This document shows, piece by piece, positions 1 through 7,053 of a DNA stretch of 64,000 nucleotides. The DNA is from Betaproteobacteria bacterium (GTDB lineage: Bacteria; Pseudomonadota; Gammaproteobacteria; Burkholderiales; Usitatibacteraceae): NCBI GenBank assembly GCA_016720855.1, contig JADKJU010000001.1, forward strand, positions 551,501 through 615,500, written 5' to 3'. Position 1 is the first letter of the stretch. Each line of letters begins with the position of its first letter. The translations under genes and the position numbers were made by a program. The notes under the pieces are model-generated. The model made no database searches. It was not told where the DNA came from and was given only the letters and a program-made list of their open reading frames with translations.

Positions 1-860
1 GGCGACGAGGCGCCGAGGCACCCGCCATCCAGGCTCGCCTCGCAGCTGACAAGGGGCACGCCATCAAGGCCGTGTGCGTCGTGCACAACGAGACCTCGAC
101 CGGCGCCACGACCCGCGTTCCCCTGGTGCGCAAGGCCATGGACGACGCGGGCCATCCCGCCCTGCTCCTCGTCGACACGATCTCGTCGCTCGCCTCCATC
201 GACTACCGCCACGACGAATGGGGCGTTGACGTGACCGTCGGCGGCTCGCAGAAAGGCCTCATGCTGCCGCCCGGGCTCTCCTTCAACGCGCTGTCCGACA
301 AGGCGCTGGCCGCGCAGAAATCGGCGAAGCTGCCGCGCTCCTACTGGGACTGGGGCGAAATGCTCGGCCCCAACGAGAAGGGGTTCTTCCCCTACACGCC
401 CGCCACCAATCTCCTCTACGGCCTCAGGGAAGCAATCCGGATGCTCGAGGAGGAAGGCCTGGACAACGTGTTCGCCCGCCATGACCGCCATGCGGAAGCG
501 ACTCGGCGGGCGGCCGCGGCGTGGGGACTCGAGGTGCTTTGCGCGGCCCCGGAGGAATACAGCTCCTCGCTCACTGCGCTCCTGGTGCCCGCCGGCCACG
601 ACGCCGACAAGCTCCGTGCCGCGATCCTCGACCGCTTCGACATGTCGCTCGGCATGGGGCTGGGCCGCCTGGCTGGAAAGGTATTCCGCATCGGGCACCT
701 GGGCGATATCAACGACCTGACGCTCATGGGAACGCTTTCAGGTGTCGAGATGGGCCTCGAAATCGCCTCCATTCCCCATCGCAAGGGCGGAGCGCAGGCC
801 GCGATGGACTACCTGGCGAGTTGCGCCCGCCCTGCCGCGAGCGCGGCCAAGGCGGCTTGA
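1..860 (+). CDS. Serine--glyoxylate type aminotransferase, class V (5' end outside window)
   Basis: This is a PLP-dependent fold-type I aminotransferase that transfers the amino group of serine or alanine to glyoxylate, a step of C2 and one-carbon metabolism in the cytoplasm. The reading frame is open from base 3 with no start codon, so the N-terminus lies upstream of the window. The PLP lysine is in GSQKGLMLPPGL (lysine codon at 252-254), preceded by the cofactor-binding aspartate in LLLVDTISS. The typical C-terminal region follows, with RIGHLGD near codons at 688-708. A TRAP transporter starts 92 bp downstream on the same strand, which may import a related organic acid. Alanine-glyoxylate or purine-catabolic transaminases are close relatives, so substrate choice is less certain than the family. 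Confidence 0.85.
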   Translation, partial: RRGAEAPAIQARLAADKGHAIKAVCVVHNETSTGATTRVPLVRKAMDDAGHPALLLVDTISSLASIDYRHDEWGVDVTVGGSQKGLMLPPGLSFNALSDKALAAQKSAKLPRSYWDWGEMLGPNEKGFFPYTPATNLLYGLREAIRMLEEEGLDNVFARHDRHAEATRRAAAAWGLEVLCAAPEEYSSSLTALLVPAGHDADKLRAAILDRFDMSLGMGLGRLAGKVFRIGHLGDINDLTLMGTLSGVEMGLEIASIPHRKGGAQAAMDYLASCARPAASAAKAA

Positions 861-952
861 TCGCGGCGGTTTACATCCCGGCCCGCATTCGCGTAACTTC
901 CGGGCACTGCCGCACGAGACGGTACCCCATCGAACCAGTACGAGGAGACCCC

Positions 953-1948
953 ATGAAGAGCCTCATCCGGCAAGGCGCGCTTGCGCTCTTCGCCACGGCC
1001 GCCCTGGCGCTGCCGGTCCTGTCGCAGGAAATCAAGATCTCGCACCAGTTCAAGGCCAATACCGATGGCCGCGACAAGGCCACGCGCGTCTTCGTCGAGG
1101 AAGTGAACAAGAAGGACCCGAGCCTCAAGTTCCGGATCTACCCGGGCAGCTCGCTGAACATCAAGCCCGTGGCGCAGTTCGACGCCCTTCAGTCGGGCAC
1201 GCTCGAGATGGCCGTTTTCCCGATGTCCTACGCGGTCGGGAAGGTGCCGGAGATGTCGATCACGATCATGCCCGGCACGATCACGAGCATCGACCACGCC
1301 ATGCGCCTCAAAGGCACGGCCTTTCACAGGAAGCTCCAGGAAGTGGCCGAGAAGAACGGCGTGCACATCGTCACGTGGTGGTGGACGCCCGGCGGCTTCG
1401 CTTCCAAGATCCACGAAATCGGCGGCCCGGACACCGTCAAGGGCGAGAAAATGCGCGCGGCGGACCCGACCTTCGAAAGCATGCTGAAAGCCGCGGGCGC
1501 CTCCGTGATCAACATTCCCTCCACAGAGATCTACCCGTCGCTGCAGTCGGGGGTTCTCACCTCGACCCTGACCTCGGCCGAGACCTTCGTGAGCATGCGC
1601 ATCTACGAGCAGACGAAGTTCGCCACCGTCGGTGGCGACTACACGTTGTGGTGGCTGCTGCAGCCGCTGGTGATGTCCAAGTCCGCCTGGGACAAATTGA
1701 CGCCCGCGCAGAAGAAGATCTTCGAGGAGGCGGCCGACAAGAGTGACGTTTTCTTCGCTGAGGGACAGCGCCAGGCGGTGAAGCACATGGAGGATGCCTA
1801 CACGAAGGCGGGCGCCAAGGTGCGCGCGCTCACCAAGCCGGAATTCGAGGCCTGGATCGACCTGGCGAAGAAGACGTCGTGGCCCGAGTTCGCCGCGAAG
1901 TCCCCCGACGCGAAGCAGCTCCTGGATTTGATCACCGCGGTCAAGTGA
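953..1948 (+). CDS. dctP: TRAP transporter substrate-binding protein DctP
   Basis: This is the periplasmic receptor of a tripartite ATP-independent transporter, which captures an organic acid and delivers it to the DctQM membrane complex. The 331-residue protein starts with a Sec signal peptide (basic MKSLIRQ, then an Ala/Leu core to about residue 22). The mature part opens with IKISHQF, as is usual in the DctP family. The start ATG at 953 follows a GAGGAG-like ribosome site (942-948) and is preferred to longer in-frame starts that would add residues before the signal peptide. Genes for both membrane subunits follow on the same strand. The ligand cannot be read from sequence; C4-dicarboxylate is only the family default. 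Confidence 0.9.
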   Translation: MKSLIRQGALALFATAALALPVLSQEIKISHQFKANTDGRDKATRVFVEEVNKKDPSLKFRIYPGSSLNIKPVAQFDALQSGTLEMAVFPMSYAVGKVPEMSITIMPGTITSIDHAMRLKGTAFHRKLQEVAEKNGVHIVTWWWTPGGFASKIHEIGGPDTVKGEKMRAADPTFESMLKAAGASVINIPSTEIYPSLQSGVLTSTLTSAETFVSMRIYEQTKFATVGGDYTLWWLLQPLVMSKSAWDKLTPAQKKIFEEAADKSDVFFAEGQRQAVKHMEDAYTKAGAKVRALTKPEFEAWIDLAKKTSWPEFAAKSPDAKQLLDLITAVK

Positions 1949-2027
1949 GCCTCGCGGGGCGGCGGCAGCCGCCCCGACCTGCTCTCGAGGGCCCATCGCA
2001 GCGACCCGCGGACCGCCGGAGAAATAC

Positions 2028-2546
2028 GTGCGTCAATTCGTTCGAATCGTGGATCGCGTGTCAGACGCGTGCGCGGTTGCGGCCTCGATCATGCTTGTCG
2101 GGGCGATGCTGATCGTCGTCTGGATGGTGATCTACCGCGCGCTTGGGAACTCCACTTATTGGGAGATCGAGGCTGCTGTCTACCTCATCGTCGGCGCGGT
2201 CCTCGTGGGTTCCCCGTTCTGCCTCAAGACTCACGGCCACATCGGTGTCGATCTGGTATCGCACCTGTTGTCGCCCGCTGCCCGTCGTGTTCTTGCGCGT
2301 GTCCTGGCAATTTTCGGCATCGTGGTGTGCGTTTACCTGGCATGGAAGGGCCTCGAACTCACCGTGGAGGCGTGGCACAAGAAGGAGGGCAGCGGCTCGC
2401 TTTGGAACCCGCCCCGGTGGCCCTTCTTCGCGATGATGCCCATCGGCCTGGGGCTCACGGCATTGCAGTACGTGGCGGAGATATTCCGCGAGGATCCGGA
2501 CGGCGCGCCCGATACGGAAGCCCCCATTTCCGGGCAGGGGGCCTGA
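2028..2546 (+). CDS. dctQ: TRAP transporter small permease DctQ
   Basis: This is the small inner-membrane subunit of the TRAP transporter. The 172-residue product has four hydrophobic segments (about residues 12-34, 48-68, 86-107 and 128-146), as expected for DctQ. Between segments 2 and 3 lies a polar stretch including KTHGHIGVD, a pattern typical of this family. The start is a GTG at 2028; it sits 79 bp after dctP and 3 bp before dctM, so the three genes form one operon. The short acidic tail after the last segment should be cytoplasmic. Confidence 0.88.
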   Translation: MRQFVRIVDRVSDACAVAASIMLVGAMLIVVWMVIYRALGNSTYWEIEAAVYLIVGAVLVGSPFCLKTHGHIGVDLVSHLLSPAARRVLARVLAIFGIVVCVYLAWKGLELTVEAWHKKEGSGSLWNPPRWPFFAMMPIGLGLTALQYVAEIFREDPDGAPDTEAPISGQGA

Positions 2547-2549
2547 AAG

Positions 2550-3866
2550 GTGAACGAACTCCAGATCGGCCTTCTCATCCTCGTGGTCACGACGGCCGTC
2601 CTCTTTTCCGGCTTTCCCATCGCCTGGGGGCTCGCGCTCGTCTCCATTTCGTTCCTCCTTATCTTCAAGGGTCCCACGAGCCTCGCCGTGGTGGCCATCC
2701 AGTTCATGGACGAGCTCAATTCATTCGCGCTCCTCACCATCCCGCTCTTCATCCTCCTGGGGGCGGCGATCGGGGTCTCCGCGGCCGGCAAGGACATCTA
2801 CAACTCCCTCTACCGCTGGCTCGCGCGCGTTCCGGGCGGGCTCATCATCGCGAACATCCTTGCCTGTGGCATGTTCTCGGCGGTCTGCGGGTCGTCCCCC
2901 GCGACTGCCGCGGCCATCGGCAAGGCGGGCGTGCCGGAGATGATCCGCCGCGGCGTGCCGCCGGCCCTTGCCACGGGTGCCATCTGCGCTGGCGGGACGC
3001 TCGGGATCCTCATCCCGCCGTCCATCACGATGATCCTCTACGGCCTCGCAACGGAAACCTCCATCGGGCGCCTGTTCCTGTCCGGCGTGGTTCCGGGGAT
3101 CCTGCTGGTGCTGCTCTTCTCGGCGTGGGCCTGGTTCGCCACGCTGGTGGCAAAGCGGGAACTGGTCGTGCTCGACGAGCACTTCACGCTGAAGGAGAAG
3201 ATGGAAGGCATGGTCCGCGTGGGACCCTTCCTCGCGATCATCGGCGCCATCGGCTACTTCATGTACGGCGGACTCGCCACGCCCTCGGAGATCGCGGCGA
3301 TCGGCGCCTTCCTCGCGCTGGTGCTGGTGATCGTGATCTACAAGGCCTGGCGCCTTTCCGACCTGTGGCACATCTTCCGGGACACCGTGCGCGAGTCGAG
3401 CATGATCCTCATGATCATCGCGGCCTCGGCCCTCTTTTCCTACATGATGTCGCTCCTTTATGTCTCCCAGTCATCGGCGGAATGGCTGGTCGCGATCAAT
3501 ATGAACAAGTGGGTGCTGCTGTTCGTCATCAACCTGTTCCTGCTCCTCATGGGATGCTTCCTGCCACCGGTGGCCATCATCCTCATGCTGATGCCGATCC
3601 TCACGCCGGTGCTGGAGGCCCACAATTTCGACCTGATCTGGTTCGCGGTGCTGCTCACTATCAACCTCGAGGTCGGGCTCATCACCCCGCCGGTCGGGCT
3701 CAACCTGTACGTCCTGCGGGGCGTTGCGCCGGAGATTCCACTCGGCGTCATCCTGCGCGGCTCCGTGCCTTACGTCTTCATCATGCTGGCGTTCATGGTC
3801 CTGATGTGCTTCGTTCCGGGCATAGCCACGTGGCTGCCGGACATGCTCATGGGCCCCGGCCGCTGA
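2550..3866 (+). CDS. dctM: TRAP transporter large permease DctM
   Basis: This is the large transport subunit of the TRAP system, moving the bound substrate inward using a sodium or proton gradient. The 438-residue protein is almost entirely hydrophobic with about twelve membrane spans and has the usual DctM length. Typical features are the conserved glycine- and serine-rich stretch GMFSAVCGSSPATAAAIG, the ILIPPSITMILYG segment, and the C-terminal LITPPVGLNLYVLRG motif. It begins at a GTG 3 bp after the dctQ stop, so translation is probably coupled. No dedicated regulator is adjacent. Confidence 0.92.
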   Translation: MNELQIGLLILVVTTAVLFSGFPIAWGLALVSISFLLIFKGPTSLAVVAIQFMDELNSFALLTIPLFILLGAAIGVSAAGKDIYNSLYRWLARVPGGLIIANILACGMFSAVCGSSPATAAAIGKAGVPEMIRRGVPPALATGAICAGGTLGILIPPSITMILYGLATETSIGRLFLSGVVPGILLVLLFSAWAWFATLVAKRELVVLDEHFTLKEKMEGMVRVGPFLAIIGAIGYFMYGGLATPSEIAAIGAFLALVLVIVIYKAWRLSDLWHIFRDTVRESSMILMIIAASALFSYMMSLLYVSQSSAEWLVAINMNKWVLLFVINLFLLLMGCFLPPVAIILMLMPILTPVLEAHNFDLIWFAVLLTINLEVGLITPPVGLNLYVLRGVAPEIPLGVILRGSVPYVFIMLAFMVLMCFVPGIATWLPDMLMGPGR

Positions 3867-3895
3867 AGACCCGCCCGCTTCTCGAGGGAGATCGC

Positions 3896-4285
3896 ATGGC
3901 CGACATCGACATCACGCGCAACCATGACCTGGGCATGAAGGCCGCGCGCGACGCGGCGGACCGGATGGTCGAGGATCTCGGGAAGAAATTCGGCCTTAGC
4001 GGCGGCTGGACGGGGAATACGCACCACTTCGACCGCCCCGGGGTGACGGGAAGCCTGCACCTCACGGACAAGCACCTGCACCTCACGGTCACGCTGGGCT
4101 TCCTTCTGAAGATGATGAGGGCCCCGCTCGAGGCGGCGATCGTCCGCGAACTCGATTCCCTGTTCGAGAAGCACGCCGGAAAGACGGGACCCAAGCCCGC
4201 CCGCGGGCCCGCGGAGGTGGCAACACCGGTGAAGAAGCCCGCTAGCCCGAAATCGGGTTCGGGTGGCCGGAAAAAAGCCGGTTGA
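3896..4285 (+). CDS. Polyhydroxyalkanoic acid system family protein (PHA_gran_rgn)
   Basis: This small soluble protein belongs to a family found almost only in PHA-storing proteobacteria and encoded near PHA granule genes; its biochemical role is unknown. The 129-residue product starts MADIDITRNHDLGM, continues with the family pattern of an aligned beta-rich core (THHFDRPGVTGSLHL, HLTVTLGFLLKMM), and ends in a Lys/Pro/Ser-rich tail. The ATG at 3896 follows a GAGGGAG ribosome site (3884-3890). It lies 29 bp after dctM but is probably unrelated to transport. Its 3' end overlaps by 44 bp the convergent FFLEELY-motif gene. Confidence 0.8.
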   Translation: MADIDITRNHDLGMKAARDAADRMVEDLGKKFGLSGGWTGNTHHFDRPGVTGSLHLTDKHLHLTVTLGFLLKMMRAPLEAAIVRELDSLFEKHAGKTGPKPARGPAEVATPVKKPASPKSGSGGRKKAG

Positions 4286-4946
4286 GGATCTCGCTCTCGC
4301 GGCCCGAGATCGTCGCGAGGAAGTGCTCGGCTCCTCCCATGTGGCGAAACGCCACGAACCCCCGCTCGAGAAACGTCTGCAGTTCTTCCAGTCCCAGCAA
4401 TTTCGCCGGGCCGCGCATGACCTTGAGCGTCGCGAACAGGAACGGCATGACCACCAGCTTGTCCAATCGTCGCCCCACGTTGTCGATCAACTCGATCTGG
4501 CGGACCCGTTCCGCGCGAGCCCCCACCCGCCGGTACGCCCGCGCGTAGCTCGCTTCGGTCACCGGTCCGGGATCGATCGCGGCGGCCATCCGCCGGTCCA
4601 GGTCCTCGGAGAGCGCGTCCACCTCTATCGCCAGGGCCGCGGTTTCGACCGCCCCGCGCGGGAGGGTGCGGACCATGATCGGGTAGATGCGCCGCATTGC
4701 CTCGTCGCGGCCGCTGAAATCCTTCGCCCCGTACAGGTCGCCGAGAAAGAAAGCCGTCGCTTTCGCGTAGCGCGGATCGACCAAGAGGTCGGCATAGGTG
4801 CGCGCGAGTCGCACCGCCTGCCACGACTTGACGTCGACAAGGCGAGGCGGCTCGTGCCCGTGCGCTTCCCGGCCGCGCATGTCGCGCAGGTTCTCGAGGT
4901 GTCGCCGCAAGGACTCGGGAGCGGTGTCTGTATCTGGTGGGGCCAT
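4242..4946 (-). CDS. FFLEELY-motif family protein of unknown function
   Basis: The 234-residue protein matches a proteobacterial family named for an FFLEELY motif; here it reads FFLGDLYGAKDF (about residues 66-77), so the motif is slightly changed. The surrounding pattern LARTYADLLVDPRY and RIYPIMVRTLP is also typical. No signal peptide, membrane span or catalytic motif can be seen, and the protein looks mostly alpha-helical. Members often occur near fatty acid and PHA genes, which fits this location; the function is not known. A likely promoter with an embedded fatty-acid-regulator-like box lies upstream (4992-5020), and the 3' end overlaps the convergent PHA-family gene. Confidence 0.72.
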   Translation of the reverse strand: MAPPDTDTAPESLRRHLENLRDMRGREAHGHEPPRLVDVKSWQAVRLARTYADLLVDPRYAKATAFFLGDLYGAKDFSGRDEAMRRIYPIMVRTLPRGAVETAALAIEVDALSEDLDRRMAAAIDPGPVTEASYARAYRRVGARAERVRQIELIDNVGRRLDKLVVMPFLFATLKVMRGPAKLLGLEELQTFLERGFVAFRHMGGAEHFLATISGRESEILNRLFSGHPNPISG

Positions 4947-4991
4947 GGTCCGGGTTGCCTCGGGGAAATGCCACGGCTATTCTAACGAGTG

Positions 4992-5020
4992 ATTGAAACG
5001 CTCGTTTGAATCCCCGTCAA
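4992..5020 (-). promoter_or_regulatory. Predicted sigma70 promoter with PsrA-like operator (GAAAC-N4-GTTTG)
   Basis: On the minus strand TTGACG (5020-5015) and TTCAAT (4997-4992) are separated by 17 nt, a plausible promoter for the FFLEELY gene starting at 4946. An inverted repeat GAAAC-N4-GTTTG (4995-5008) covers the spacer and the -10. This fits the consensus remembered for PsrA-type fatty-acid-sensing TetR repressors (G/CAAAC-N2-4-GTTTG/C). A second, overlapping imperfect repeat, AACGAGTG-N7-CGCTCGTT (4984-5006), could also bind a TetR protein. The same DNA is the only upstream region of the divergent aldehyde dehydrogenase gene. Confidence 0.45.
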
Positions 5021-5081
5021 GGCATACGCTTATTTTATTTATTATCTATTTATCTCAATACTTTATGAGCCCCTTCTAACG

Positions 5082-6518
5082 TTGTCTCTCAATACTGAAC
5101 CCACCACTGCCCGTACCTCGCAAGACCCGTTGAGGGCCGAATTCGAACGCCACCAGGAGGCCTTTGCCCGCGATTCCTTCCCCGGTGCCGCCGAACGGAT
5201 AGACCGCCTGAATCGGCTGGAAACACTCGTGAAGGACCATGCCTCCGAGTGGGCCGAGACGATCGCCAGGGACTTCGGCAGCCGTTCCCGGCATGAGACG
5301 CAGCTTCTCGAGGTATTTCCGTCCCTGGAGGCGCTCCGGCAAGCACGCAGCCATGTCAGGCGCTGGATGCGCCCCGAGCGCCGCTCGACCAGCCTCTGGT
5401 TCATGCCCGGCCACTCGAGCGTGGTGCCGCAACCGCTGGGGGTGGTGGGCATCGTGGTTCCATGGAACTATCCGCTCTACCTCGCGATCGGCCCCCTCGT
5501 GCCGGCGCTGGCGGCAGGCAACCGGGCGATGGTGAAGATGTCGGAAACCACGCCCGCCACCGGAGAGCTGCTCGAGCGGCTCGTGAAACGCTATTTTCCC
5601 CGTGGCGAGATCTCCGTCGTGAACGGCGGCCCGGAAGTCGCCCGGGACTTCTGCCGCCTGGCCTTCGACCACCTGCTCTTCACGGGCTCGACGAGCGTGG
5701 GACGCCAGGTCATGCGCGCAGCCTCGGACAACCTCACTCCCGTCACGCTCGAACTGGGCGGCAAGTCCCCTGCCATCATTGGCCGTGGCTTTGCGCTGGA
5801 CGAGGCGGCGGACCGGGTGATGTTCGGCAAGTGCCTCAATGCCGGCCAGACCTGCGTCGCGCCCGACTACGTGCTCGTGCCGGAAGAGTGCGTCGATGCA
5901 TTCTCCGATGCCGCCCGGCGCTCCGTGGCAGCGATGTACCCGACGCTCGCCGGCAACCCCGACTACACCGCCATCGTGGACGAGCGCCATCGGAATCGCC
6001 TCGGGCAGCTGCTCGAGGACGCGCTCGCCAAGGGGGCCAAGGCGATCGAGATCAACCCGGCGGGCGAGGATGTCGTCGCTGCCGGCAAGCGCGCCCCCAC
6101 CCTCCTCGTCGGCGTCGACGACTCGATGACGGTGATGCGCGAGGAGATCTTCGGCCCGCTGCTTCCGCTCGTTCCCTACCGCAGCCTCGACGACGCCATC
6201 GCCTACGTGAACGCCCGGCCGCGGCCCCTCGCGCTCTATCTTTTCGAGCATGATCGCGAGGCCATCGAACTGGTGATCCGGCGAACCGTATCCGGCGGGG
6301 TCACGGTGAACGAGACCATCCTCCACATCGCCCAGGACGACCTGCCTTTCGGGGGGGTGGGCGAGTCGGGGAAAGGCCATTACCACGGCCGCGAAGGATT
6401 CGACACCTTCTCGAAGAAGAAGGCCGTCTTCCGCCAGTCGCGGCTCAATGGCCTGAAACTCTTCCGCGCGCCGTACGGCAAGCGCTTCGAACGCCTCGTG
6501 CGCCTGTTGCTGCGCTAG
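5082..6518 (+). CDS. calB: Coniferyl-aldehyde-dehydrogenase-type aldehyde dehydrogenase
   Basis: This NAD(P)-dependent aldehyde dehydrogenase oxidises an aldehyde to the acid. The 478-residue protein has the ALDH catalytic cysteine C258 in NAGQTCVAP and the general base E224 in VTLELGGKSP, with the NAD-binding FTGSTSVGRQV segment before them. The C-terminal half (KKKAVFRQSR) resembles the CALDH subfamily, which acts on coniferyl aldehyde but also includes fatty and terpenoid aldehyde enzymes. The start is a TTG at 5082, because the upstream ATG at 5065 is closed by a stop after four codons. The next two genes encode an alcohol oxidase pair that could supply its aldehyde. The substrate is not settled: a long-chain aldehyde is as plausible here as a lignin monomer. 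Confidence 0.82.
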   Translation: MSLNTEPTTARTSQDPLRAEFERHQEAFARDSFPGAAERIDRLNRLETLVKDHASEWAETIARDFGSRSRHETQLLEVFPSLEALRQARSHVRRWMRPERRSTSLWFMPGHSSVVPQPLGVVGIVVPWNYPLYLAIGPLVPALAAGNRAMVKMSETTPATGELLERLVKRYFPRGEISVVNGGPEVARDFCRLAFDHLLFTGSTSVGRQVMRAASDNLTPVTLELGGKSPAIIGRGFALDEAADRVMFGKCLNAGQTCVAPDYVLVPEECVDAFSDAARRSVAAMYPTLAGNPDYTAIVDERHRNRLGQLLEDALAKGAKAIEINPAGEDVVAAGKRAPTLLVGVDDSMTVMREEIFGPLLPLVPYRSLDDAIAYVNARPRPLALYLFEHDREAIELVIRRTVSGGVTVNETILHIAQDDLPFGGVGESGKGHYHGREGFDTFSKKKAVFRQSRLNGLKLFRAPYGKRFERLVRLLLR

Positions 6519-6522
6519 CACC

Positions 6523-7053
6523 ATGCCCACGCGGCGCCAGTTCCTCAAGGTGAGCATCGCCGCAGGCGCCGTGCTTGCCGGCGCAGGCTGGCTTGCATGG
6601 CATCGAGGTTCCGCCCCATTCGGCAGTTACCAGTGGCTGGACGAACGCTCGGCCTCGATCACGGCAGCCCTGGTGCCCGCGGTCCTGGAAGGCGCGCTCC
6701 CCACCGGGGAGCCGGCCCGGCGCGAAGCCGTGCGCGAGACAATCGAGGCCTTCGACCGCGCCGTTTCGGGCCTCTCCCCCGCCGTGCAGAAGGAAATCGC
6801 CCAGTTGTTCTCCCTGCTGGGCCTTGCCGCGGGACGATTCATCGTAGCCGGCGTCCGCTCCCCGTGGGCCGAGGCGACGGGCGAGGAGGTGACGGCATTC
6901 CTCAAGCGCTGGCGCACGAGCCGCTTCGGCCTGCTTCGGGCAGGCTACCAGGCGCTCACGCAGCTGATCATCGCAGCGTGGTACGGCAATCCCGCCTCGT
7001 GGGCGCGCATCGCCTATCCCGGCCCCCCGACCCTGGAATCGGGACACTCATGA
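6523..7053 (+). CDS. Tat-signal small subunit-like protein of GMC oxidoreductase
   Basis: The 176-residue product begins with a twin-arginine signal (PTRRQFLKV followed by an Ala/Gly-rich hydrophobic core to about residue 24), so it should be exported folded. The rest is helical, with no cysteine cluster or haem motif, and resembles the gluconate 2-dehydrogenase subunit 3 type of partner proteins. It starts 5 bp after the aldehyde dehydrogenase and its stop overlaps the ATG of the GMC oxidase (ATGA), so the three genes are co-translated. A likely role is to carry or anchor the GMC flavoprotein, which has no signal of its own. The role is inferred from context. Confidence 0.68.
   Translation: MPTRRQFLKVSIAAGAVLAGAGWLAWHRGSAPFGSYQWLDERSASITAALVPAVLEGALPTGEPARREAVRETIEAFDRAVSGLSPAVQKEIAQLFSLLGLAAGRFIVAGVRSPWAEATGEEVTAFLKRWRTSRFGLLRAGYQALTQLIIAAWYGNPASWARIAYPGPPTLESGHS

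Noticed and set aside
5082..6518. Reading the locus as a lignin (coniferyl aldehyde) degradation cluster
   Set aside because: Only the subfamily name supports it; no ferulate, vanillate or protocatechuate gene is present, and neighbours are lipid-related.
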